The translations under genes were made by a program, and so were the position numbers. From JAXGTD01 sp040775095 (GTDB taxonomy: Bacteria; Pseudomonadota; Gammaproteobacteria; Chromatiales; Chromatiaceae): a DNA stretch of 8,630 nt. Position 1 is the stretch's first letter; each line of letters opens with the position of its first letter. The DNA lies in NCBI GenBank assembly GCA_040775095.1, contig JAXGTD010000158.1, forward strand, positions 1 through 8,630, read 5' to 3'. Positions 1-5,732 of the stretch are shown one piece after another. The notes under the pieces were generated by a model that was not told the origin of the DNA, did not search any database, and saw nothing but the letters and a program-made list of their open reading frames with translations.

Positions 1-2
1 AG

Positions 3-50
3 ACAAACTACCTCAAGACGTTCTTCCTGCGTGCCCTGCCCGAGCAATAG
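3..50 (+). CDS. 3' end of an unidentified convergent gene (partial)
   Basis: Only the last 15 codons and a TAG stop are inside the window. The encoded tail reads NYLKTFFLRALPEQ, and 12 of the 15 codons end in G or C, which fits the coding style of the neighbouring genes. The gene runs towards dsrS, and the two stop codons are 58 bases apart. That makes it separate from the dsr operon and probably the first gene beyond it. The tail is too short to assign a family or function. The call rests on codon bias and on the following hairpin that wraps its stop codon, so it is moderate at best. Confidence 0.45.
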   Translation, partial: TNYLKTFFLRALPEQ

Positions 51-56
51 GGCAGG
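35..56 (+). terminator. hairpin around the stop codon of the convergent gene
   Basis: A perfect 7-bp inverted repeat pairs CCTGCCC (35-41) with GGGCAGG (50-56) around an 8-base loop (42-49). The TAG stop at 48-50 spans the end of the loop and the start of the second arm. No T-run follows on either strand, so this is not a classical Rho-independent terminator. It may protect the 3' end or slow polymerase at the convergent junction. Confidence 0.3.
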
Positions 57-95
57 TGCGATTGGGGGGTGGCTGCCGGGTCGCGGACGCCCGCG

Positions 96-109
96 GCCCT
101 CGCGAGGGC
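96..109 (-). terminator. palindrome at the end of dsrS, possible operon end
   Basis: GCCCTCGCGAGGGC is a perfect 14-base palindrome that touches the dsrS stop codon (109-111). A second small inverted repeat, CGCGG (82-86) with CCGCG (91-95), lies directly beyond it. Both can fold as GC-rich hairpins in the dsr transcript. No U-tract follows, so efficient intrinsic termination is not shown. The position at the last gene of the operon, facing a convergent gene, is what suggests a terminator or a 3'-end stabiliser. Confidence 0.35.
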
Positions 110-1233
110 TAGGAGATGCCGCGGAGACCCGCGATACGCGCCTGCATCGGATCGATTACCGGCGCCAGCTTGCGGCGCATCAAGCTGCCCAGGGTCGTGG
201 GATCGGGGAGCACCGGGCGGATCAGGCCATACCCGGCGCCCGACAGAAAGCGCATCGCGGCCAGATCGGCGGCGCACCGCGGATAGGCGTCCACACATGC
301 TTGAACCACCTTGGGGGCGGCCTCGTTCAAGAGGAATGCCTCGGCATCCGCGCTGAGCCCGTCCAGATCCAGATCGGGGTCGCCGGTGGGACGCACTGGC
401 GCAAAATAGTCGCGCAGGCCATCGAAGATTGCGGTGACCACATCCTGGCTCGGCGGTTTGGCCAGCACCGCTGAGACGGTCTTCAGGAAGGTTTGACCAG
501 GGGCCCCGGTGATCCGCACGAGTAACCGCGCGACGGGATTTTCCACCGCGAGCTCGTCGGCCAGCGCGCCGGTCAGGACATCGGCATCGGCACGCGGCCC
601 AACCGGCTCCGGCAATGCATCGGGCAGCGCCTGCAGGAATCCGACCAGGTAGGCCTGTTTGCGCGCCGACTTCTTCCATAGATCCAGGCGGCGGACGTCG
701 TCGATCAGGCCAGGTTGCAGGATCAGGCGGATCGATGCGCTCATCCGCTCGCTCTCGGTCTCGAATGGGAGGTACTCGATCAGGTACTCGGCGAGCACGC
801 GACCCATCGGACTGTCGACGATGGTCGGATTCTCCAACATGCGACGCGCATTCTCCGCATCCTCCATCGCCCACCAGGCGCGTCGCGCCAGCTCGACGGT
901 CAGACCTGGGGAGCAAACGGCCGCGACCACGGCCTCGGGCTCGCCGAGCATCAGCAGCTGCTCGAGGCTCTCATCGCGCATCTGGCCCATGCGGGTCCAG
1001 CGGCGCAGGTAGACGGGGTATCCGCCCGGCGACCCCAGGATATGGCCGGAGATCAACTCTTTGACCGCTCGCACGTACTGCTCCGGGCGACCCGTGGCAT
1101 TCAACGCCACTTTCGCCTCGCCCCGCTCCGAGAGCCCGTAGACGATCAGTCTTGACTCGTCGATACGGATCGCCTGTGGTCGGTTCGCGAGCAGGACGTT
1201 CAGCCGAAAGCTGTCTTCGCTGGAGAGCTCCAT
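109..1233 (-). CDS. dsrS: DsrS, dsr-operon protein of unknown biochemical function
   Basis: This 374-residue protein is the last gene of the operon, and both its position and its sequence style match DsrS of purple sulfur bacteria. It has no signal peptide, no membrane segment and no recognised catalytic motif. It has three cysteines (C107, C313, C320), and the sequence is rich in Leu and Ala as expected for a largely helical cytoplasmic protein. Work on A. vinosum has connected DsrS with control of dsr expression, but its molecular activity is unknown. The gene starts 20 bases after the dsrR stop. No good Shine-Dalgarno sequence precedes the ATG: the nearest purine stretch is GAGG at the dsrR stop, too far away for normal spacing. 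Translation is therefore probably coupled to dsrR. Identification is strong from synteny; function is open. Confidence 0.88.
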   Translation of the reverse strand: MELSSEDSFRLNVLLANRPQAIRIDESRLIVYGLSERGEAKVALNATGRPEQYVRAVKELISGHILGSPGGYPVYLRRWTRMGQMRDESLEQLLMLGEPEAVVAAVCSPGLTVELARRAWWAMEDAENARRMLENPTIVDSPMGRVLAEYLIEYLPFETESERMSASIRLILQPGLIDDVRRLDLWKKSARKQAYLVGFLQALPDALPEPVGPRADADVLTGALADELAVENPVARLLVRITGAPGQTFLKTVSAVLAKPPSQDVVTAIFDGLRDYFAPVRPTGDPDLDLDGLSADAEAFLLNEAAPKVVQACVDAYPRCAADLAAMRFLSGAGYGLIRPVLPDPTTLGSLMRRKLAPVIDPMQARIAGLRGIS

Positions 1234-1253
1234 CGACGTGGATGGCTGGCGCC

Positions 1254-1568
1254 TCAGTTGCCCCTGGGCGGCTGGAAGTCCGGATCCTTCGGATTCAGAA
1301 AGATGAAGTGCCGCTTTCCGTCATCGAGCTCCACGAAATCCATGATCGTCTCGTCGAGCAGGGGCACGAACTCTGGCGCCATGATGATATCGACCCCTTC
1401 GGACTGGACGCGGATGTCCTCGTCGCCGACGGCATCGAAACCCATCTTGTAGTCGATAGACCCGTCCTCCCGCTGGGCGGCGGCGAGCCGCAACGACATG
1501 CCGTCTGCCCCTCCCTGCTTCGCCGCCTTCGAAACCTGTTCGGCCGCGGCCGTTGTCAGTCTGAACAT
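1254..1568 (-). CDS. dsrR: DsrR, IscA-like protein without cysteines
   Basis: The 104-residue product has the A-type carrier (IscA/HesB) fold pattern: an N-terminal LTTAAAEQV helix start, a central glycine-rich strand region and a C-terminal HFIFLNP segment. True IscA proteins bind iron or Fe-S clusters through three conserved cysteines. Here there is no cysteine anywhere in the chain, so cluster binding is excluded. This matches published work on A. vinosum DsrR, described as an IscA-like protein lacking Fe and Fe-S binding and taking part in regulation of sulfur oxidation. The start is well supported: GAGGAG (1575-1580) sits 6 bases before the ATG. dsrN ends 126 bases upstream and dsrS follows 20 bases downstream. 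The upstream spacer is open in the same frame back to the dsrN stop, but it contains no ATG, GTG or TTG in that frame. Confidence 0.92.
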   Translation of the reverse strand: MFRLTTAAAEQVSKAAKQGGADGMSLRLAAAQREDGSIDYKMGFDAVGDEDIRVQSEGVDIIMAPEFVPLLDETIMDFVELDDGKRHFIFLNPKDPDFQPPRGN

Positions 1569-1574
1569 CTCAAA

Positions 1575-1580
1575 CTCCTC
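1575..1580 (-). promoter_or_regulatory. strong ribosome binding site of dsrR
   Basis: GAGGAG lies 6 bases before the dsrR ATG and fixes the start at 1568. The same purine stretch encodes glutamates in the open frame that runs through the spacer, which may partly explain that frame's protein-like look. Confidence 0.75.
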
Positions 1581-1613
1581 TTCGATCTCTTTCTCGGACC
1601 GGTACGCCTCGAT

Positions 1614-1647
1614 GCGGGTCCACCCGTTGCTCGCGCGGCGGACCCGC
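1614..1647 (-). other. intercistronic hairpin between dsrN and dsrR
   Basis: GCGGGTCC (1614-1621) and GGACCCGC (1640-1647) form a perfect 8-bp stem with an 18-base loop inside the 126-base spacer (1569-1694). It lies 45 bases upstream of the dsrR ATG and leaves the dsrR ribosome binding site free. A role in processing or differential stability of the dsrRS part of the transcript is possible but not shown. Confidence 0.4.
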
Positions 1648-1694
1648 CCGCAAGGCCAGTCGCTGTATCGAGTCAGCGTCGCCGCGACGGCAAA

Positions 1695-3071
1695 TCAGAT
1701 CAGGGCTCGTATCCGTTCGACGAACCGTTGGGGCCATGCCACCCCGCCCACACCGCGCAGGTGCGCATAGCTTGCCAACAGGTTCTGATGCACCACCCCG
1801 TCGTGGCGCCCATCGATCCCGGTGCCGCGGATGACATCATAACCATAGGTCCAATCCGGATTTGGCGCCACCACGGCCGAATGGTGGAACTCGTGGGCCG
1901 CGATCTCGACCCGCGCCGGCGTCAGCCCTCGCCATGGAAAGGCCTCTGTCTCGCGCAGCAACATATAGCCGCGTCCCTGCGGTCGCTCGTGCATGGCGAC
2001 GTCCGCATCCAGCACGCCGCACATGCGACGACGCTGATCCCCCCAGCTCAGATTCCTGGCGAGATACATCAGTCCGCCGCACTCGGCGTACGCTGGCCCT
2101 CCGGAGGCAATGAAGTCGGCCACCGAGGCGCGCATCGAGGCATTGTCCTCAAGCTCCCGCATCCGGAACTCCGGAAACCCGCCACCGATGAACAGCCCGT
2201 CGACCTCGGGTACGACCGGGTCCCGCACCGGGCTGAACGGAATCAACTCGCCGCCCGCGCGCTCGAGCGCGGCGAGGTCGTCGGGGTAGTAGAAGCCGAA
2301 CGCCTCATCCTGTGCGACACCGATTCGCACCGGAGATTCAGCCGAGGGCGGGCGCGACGGCTCTGGCAGCGGTCCGGGACGTCTCATCGGGGCGCCGGCG
2401 GCGATCTCCTGGAACCGGGCCAGGTCGATTTGATCGGCAACCGCGCGGCGGATGCGCTCGATCGTTGCCTCGGCCGTCTGTGTCTCGTTGCTGGGCATCA
2501 GCCCAAGGTGTCGCTCCGAAATGCTGAGCTCCCCACCCCGGGCAACGCAGCCGATCACCGGGATGTCGGTATAGTATTCGACCACCCGGCGCAGATTGCT
2601 CTCGTGGCGGCTGCCACCGGTCTTGTTGAGAATGACCCCGGCAATCTGCAGTGCGGGGTCGAACGCCTTGTATCCCAACAGCAAGGGCGCGATGCCCCGG
2701 GCCATGCCCCGCACGTCGAGCACCAACACCACCGGCGCGTCCAGCAGCTTCGCCAGCTCCGCATTGCTGTTCGCCCCGAGCAGGTCAACGCTGTCGAACA
2801 GCCCAACATTGCCCTCGATGACACAGAGATCCGCGTCGGCGCAAGTACGGGCAAAGGCGTCGCGGATCTCGACCCGCGGTGTCGTGTGGAAGTCGAGGTT
2901 CAGACACGACCGACCCGCGGCCTGAGACAGCCAGAGCGGATCGATATAGTCGGGCCCTTTCTTGAAGGGCTGAACCCGCAAACCCCGTTGCTTCAACTCA
3001 CGCGTCAGCCCGATGCTCAGCGTCGTCTTGCCGGATGAGCGGTGCGCGGCGGCTAGGTAGACATGCGCCAT
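1695..3071 (-). CDS. dsrN: DsrN, glutamine-dependent siroheme amidase (CobB/CbiA family)
   Basis: The 458-residue protein is built like cobyrinate a,c-diamide synthase. The N-terminal ATP-binding domain carries a P-loop at residues 9-17 (AHRSSGKTT) followed by the KKGPDYIDP segment of the family. The C-terminal class I glutamine amidotransferase domain has GGGFPE (296-301), the catalytic cysteine C331 in YAECGGLMYLA, HEFHHS (393-398) and a terminal SYAHLRG with H437. The family uses ATP and glutamine to convert carboxylates to amides. In sulfur oxidisers DsrN is held to produce the siroamide form of siroheme used by DsrAB. Length and all key residues look intact. The ATG has only a weak CAGG-type ribosome binding sequence, and a long hairpin lies directly upstream. 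A cobalamin-pathway enzyme is the alternative, but the location inside the dsr operon argues for DsrN. Confidence 0.94.
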   Translation of the reverse strand: MAHVYLAAAHRSSGKTTLSIGLTRELKQRGLRVQPFKKGPDYIDPLWLSQAAGRSCLNLDFHTTPRVEIRDAFARTCADADLCVIEGNVGLFDSVDLLGANSNAELAKLLDAPVVLVLDVRGMARGIAPLLLGYKAFDPALQIAGVILNKTGGSRHESNLRRVVEYYTDIPVIGCVARGGELSISERHLGLMPSNETQTAEATIERIRRAVADQIDLARFQEIAAGAPMRRPGPLPEPSRPPSAESPVRIGVAQDEAFGFYYPDDLAALERAGGELIPFSPVRDPVVPEVDGLFIGGGFPEFRMRELEDNASMRASVADFIASGGPAYAECGGLMYLARNLSWGDQRRRMCGVLDADVAMHERPQGRGYMLLRETEAFPWRGLTPARVEIAAHEFHHSAVVAPNPDWTYGYDVIRGTGIDGRHDGVVHQNLLASYAHLRGVGGVAWPQRFVERIRALI

Positions 3072-3081
3072 CGATCATGGA

Positions 3082-3119
3082 CCTGGTTCAATGCGCCGTG
3101 AGGCCGGCGCTTGAACAGG
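3082..3119 (-). promoter_or_regulatory. long hairpin just upstream of dsrN
   Basis: The 80-base dsrP-dsrN spacer folds into a 14-bp stem. In plus-strand coordinates, 3082-3084 and 3086-3091 pair with 3111-3119, and 3093-3097 (GCGCC) pairs with 3106-3110 (GGCGC). Single-base bulges are at 3085 and 3092 and the loop is 3098-3105. In the transcript the 3' arm ends in CCAGG, the only purine stretch that could act as the dsrN ribosome binding site, 10 bases before the ATG. There is no U-tract. The structure could lower or control dsrN translation, or mark a processing point after dsrP. Confidence 0.5.
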
Positions 3120-3151
3120 GTCGCACTCCGTGTGACTGCAGCGCTCGACCC

Positions 3152-4381
3152 TCAGGCCGTCTCGGGCGATGCGTGTGGATCTACAACGTCATCTGCCAGC
3201 GATTCGGGGAGGAACTGAAGCACCCGGATGCCGACTGCCGTCACCAGCATCGCGACGCCCATTCCTCCGATTCCAAGGATCAGCTCGGGAAGGCTTGGCG
3301 AATAGGATGCGACCGCGCCGCCGATGTCGCCTGGCAGACCAAACTCGAGCACGGTCTTGCCGGGGAACATCTCCAACGGATAGGCCTGACTGGCGATGAT
3401 CACAACGTACATCGCCGCGAGTCCGCCGACCACGATCAGCCCACAGGCCGCGGCCACCCAGTTTCGATCCTTACCCAGCACCGGGTGATAGAGGATACCG
3501 AGTGGGATCAGACTGCCGACCAGGATCCATCCAATCCAGAACAGGGCCGTATAGACGCCCCCACCGAGAAGGATGAACGCCTCGACCGAGTCATTCTTGG
3601 CCCCGTAGAGCTTGGTCAGATGGTAGACGAGCGTGAAGTACAGGACCGCTGCCACAAAGAGGGCCAGCAGATTCTTCATGCGCCGCAGCATCTTGTCGCC
3701 GATCTGCCGGTTATCCATGTCGAAGCTGAACATCAGTACCAACATGTAGATCGCGAGACCGTAAGCGAACGACATCGCCACGAACATGGGTGCCAGAACC
3801 GCTGTATCGTAGGCCTGGCGCGCGACCAGGAAGCCGAAGATGGAGCCAGTACCGGTGGTCAGTGCGAGGCGCCAGACAAACGCGAAGGTACCCACCCCAC
3901 GCACGTAGGGGGTGCCCTTTCGCTCGGCCATGGTCCACAGATAGGCGACGGTAACAGCGAGGAAGCCGGTGTAGAGGAAGATGTTCCAGGCGAAGATCGA
4001 GCGGAAGTTGTAATGGGTCATGGCGACGATCAGCCGATCGGGGCGACCCAGGTCCAACACCAGCACCAACAGGCCACCGACCAGGAGCGCGGCCGCGAGC
4101 AGACCCGAGAGCCGCCCCAGTGGCTTATAGGGCGTCTTCCCGAACACGGATCCGATCGACGCGACGTTGAGGGCACCGGAGGCAGCGACGATCAGAAAGA
4201 CCGCGAATACATGCGGCGTACCCCAGACCACCGAGTTGGTCATGCCGGTGACCCAGTGACCCTCGTGTTCCATGTAGAGGGCCGCAAGGCCCCCGGCAGC
4301 AACCACGGCCGCGAGGATCGCGAGCAGGCCCCAGTAGCGCGCGGACTCGAGCCTCCATTCACGATAGACGATTCTTCTCAT
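3152..4381 (-). CDS. dsrP: DsrP, NrfD-family membrane subunit of DsrMKJOP
   Basis: The 409-residue protein is an integral membrane protein of the NrfD/PsrC family. I count about ten hydrophobic segments, near residues 17-37, 52-75, 91-111, 128-150, 163-187, 195-218, 237-258, 272-298, 308-330 and 365-389. A charged N-terminus and an acidic C-terminal tail are the exposed ends. NrfD-type subunits exchange electrons between quinones in the membrane and a periplasmic iron-sulfur partner, here DsrO, encoded just upstream. The start is supported by GGGAGAAG shortly before the ATG. The gap from dsrO is 43 bases. It is full length for the family and shows no damage. The direction of electron flow in the complex cannot be read from sequence. 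Confidence 0.95.
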   Translation of the reverse strand: MRRIVYREWRLESARYWGLLAILAAVVAAGGLAALYMEHEGHWVTGMTNSVVWGTPHVFAVFLIVAASGALNVASIGSVFGKTPYKPLGRLSGLLAAALLVGGLLVLVLDLGRPDRLIVAMTHYNFRSIFAWNIFLYTGFLAVTVAYLWTMAERKGTPYVRGVGTFAFVWRLALTTGTGSIFGFLVARQAYDTAVLAPMFVAMSFAYGLAIYMLVLMFSFDMDNRQIGDKMLRRMKNLLALFVAAVLYFTLVYHLTKLYGAKNDSVEAFILLGGGVYTALFWIGWILVGSLIPLGILYHPVLGKDRNWVAAACGLIVVGGLAAMYVVIIASQAYPLEMFPGKTVLEFGLPGDIGGAVASYSPSLPELILGIGGMGVAMLVTAVGIRVLQFLPESLADDVVDPHASPETA

Positions 4382-4420
4382 TGCGACTTCTCCCGAATCT
4401 TGAGGCGGACCCTGGCAATC

Positions 4421-4433
4421 GGTCTCAGAGACC
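4421..4433 (-). other. small hairpin over the dsrO stop codon
   Basis: GGTCTCAGAGACC is a perfect short inverted repeat of two 6-base arms around one base, so it would fold as 5 bp with a 3-base loop. It covers the dsrO stop at 4425-4427, before the dsrP ribosome binding site. It is short and may be chance. Confidence 0.2.
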
Positions 4434-5201
4434 CGAATAGCGGATGCCGGTGTTGAGCCCGAGATCCTGGCGGATCTGGCGACTCTCGGACGAGGCCAAT
4501 GCCTGTCGCAGCGGCCCGTCCGGGTCGTTCAGGTCACCGAACAGGATCGCGTGATGATCCTCCGCGGCGCATGCCTCGGAACAAGCAGTCGAGAAGACCC
4601 CATCATCGAGCCGATGCACGCAGAGGTTGCAGCTCTCCACGCAGCCCTTGCCGCGCGGAGCGCGCGTCAGCTTGTGCTCGACAACCTCATGAATGAATGA
4701 GCGCGCCTTATAAGGACAGGCCATCATGCAATAGCGACAGCCAATGCAGGTGTGGCGATCGACCAAGACGATGCCATCCGCCCGCTTGAACGACGCCCCG
4801 GTCGGACAGACATCGACACAGGGCGGGTGCTCGCAGTGCTGACACATCAGCGGCAGCGTGGAGACACGACCGCTCAGGTTGTCCTGCAGCTTGACCTTGC
4901 GAATCCAGGTCGCGCGTTGGTTCTCCCATTTCGCCGCGCTGTCGCCGCGTGGGGCCACCTGCAGGTTCAGACCGTTCTCGCTGTCGCAGGCCTCAACGCA
5001 GGCGTTACAGCCTTCGGCACACTTGGCGGTGTCGATGAGCATCCCCCATCGATGCGCGTCCGTGACCGGCTCGCTTCGCGGAGCCGCGTTGGCAAACGTC
5101 TGGAGCACGACACCCGGTGCCACGGCCGCGGCGGTGACACCACTGGCCGCGGTGATGAACCGGCGGCGCCCTGGATCGACCTTTGGATGTTGTTCGCTCA
5201 T
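4425..5201 (-). CDS. dsrO: DsrO, periplasmic iron-sulfur subunit of DsrMKJOP
   Basis: This 258-residue protein begins with a Tat signal: GRRRFI at residues 11-16, a hydrophobic stretch, and a likely cleavage at ANA-AP near residue 40. It is therefore exported folded with its clusters. The mature part carries four cysteine groups as in DmsB/HybA-type ferredoxins: C61, C65, C68, C72; C120, C123, C128, C132; C152, C155, C158, C162; and C187, C191, C194 with C207/C211. These should hold up to four [4Fe-4S] clusters. The protein is expected to pass electrons between the cytochrome DsrJ and the membrane protein DsrP. Its ATG overlaps the dsrJ stop in an ATGA (5198-5201), so the two are translationally coupled. 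Cysteine-to-cluster assignment of the last group is inference. Confidence 0.95.
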   Translation of the reverse strand: MSEQHPKVDPGRRRFITAASGVTAAAVAPGVVLQTFANAAPRSEPVTDAHRWGMLIDTAKCAEGCNACVEACDSENGLNLQVAPRGDSAAKWENQRATWIRKVKLQDNLSGRVSTLPLMCQHCEHPPCVDVCPTGASFKRADGIVLVDRHTCIGCRYCMMACPYKARSFIHEVVEHKLTRAPRGKGCVESCNLCVHRLDDGVFSTACSEACAAEDHHAILFGDLNDPDGPLRQALASSESRQIRQDLGLNTGIRYSGL

Positions 5202-5683
5202 TTGGACTCGCCTTCCCCCTGCGGATCAATGTGCAGGACCTCTCCGCGCTCGCCACCTGCCTGGATGCTCCCTTCCGCGACGACCTGATTCCATGACTCG
5301 CCGGCGGGGACCGTTGCGTGGCAGTCGAAGCAGCTCAGTTGCACCGCCGCGAACTCGTGGCACGCGTTGCAGAACTGGCCCTCGGCATTCACCGGTACCG
5401 GCTGCGCGTCGTTCTTATGCACGACGTGACAGGATACGCAGCCAGCCAGACTGTACTTGCTGGAACGGATCCCCTCGTGCACAGTCAGGTCGCGTTGGTG
5501 CTCGATGAATTCGAAATGCTTGCGGCGCATCACCTCCGTGGGCGCGACACAGCTGTCCAGGCCGGCCGCCCGAGAGCCCTCAAGCACATATCCACCGACG
5601 CCTTCGGCAATGACGGCCGAGGCGAAAAGCGCCCCGGCCAGGCCGATCACGACGAGGCCACCTTGGACAATGGCTTTAGCCAT
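5198..5683 (-). CDS. dsrJ: DsrJ, triheme cytochrome c of DsrMKJOP
   Basis: The 161-residue protein starts with a short charged segment and one hydrophobic stretch (about residues 7-25), a Sec signal or uncleaved anchor. Three heme c motifs follow: CVSCH (82-86), CNACH (105-109) and CFDCH (118-122). An extra cysteine, C45 in GLDSCVAP, lies at the place of the cysteine that serves as an unusual axial heme ligand in A. vinosum DsrJ. The protein sits on the periplasmic side and works with DsrO and DsrP. The frame is open further upstream, but the ATG at 5683 is preferred because GGAGGC (5688-5693) precedes it and because it puts the signal sequence at the N-terminus. dsrL ends 49 bases upstream, and dsrO overlaps the stop by 4 bases. 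Confidence 0.94.
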   Translation of the reverse strand: MAKAIVQGGLVVIGLAGALFASAVIAEGVGGYVLEGSRAAGLDSCVAPTEVMRRKHFEFIEHQRDLTVHEGIRSSKYSLAGCVSCHVVHKNDAQPVPVNAEGQFCNACHEFAAVQLSCFDCHATVPAGESWNQVVAEGSIQAGGERGEVLHIDPQGEGESK

Positions 5684-5687
5684 CGAT

Positions 5688-5693
5688 GCCTCC
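5688..5693 (-). promoter_or_regulatory. ribosome binding site fixing the dsrJ start
   Basis: GGAGGC lies 4 bases before the ATG at 5683. It selects this start over longer in-frame extensions, which would place about 54 extra residues before the signal sequence and run into the end of dsrL. Confidence 0.75.
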
Positions 5694-5732
5694 ACTGTTG
5701 ATTTCTCGCAGGATTGCCTGTTCCGGGAATGG

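Noticed and set aside
8..916. Open frame of 302 codons on the minus strand overlapping dsrS
   Set aside because: It is in another frame of the dsrS strand, very Arg/Gly/Ser-rich, and has no motif. dsrS explains the region.
1152..3038. Open frame of 628 codons on the plus strand opposite dsrS, dsrR and dsrN
   Set aside because: It crosses three well-supported minus-strand genes and their spacers, and its translation is compositionally odd. It is a GC-driven shadow.
3035..4456. Open frame of 473 codons on the plus strand opposite dsrP
   Set aside because: The translation is rich in His, Asp, Glu and Gln, as expected for the complement of a hydrophobic membrane protein gene. There is no domain and no conserved start context.
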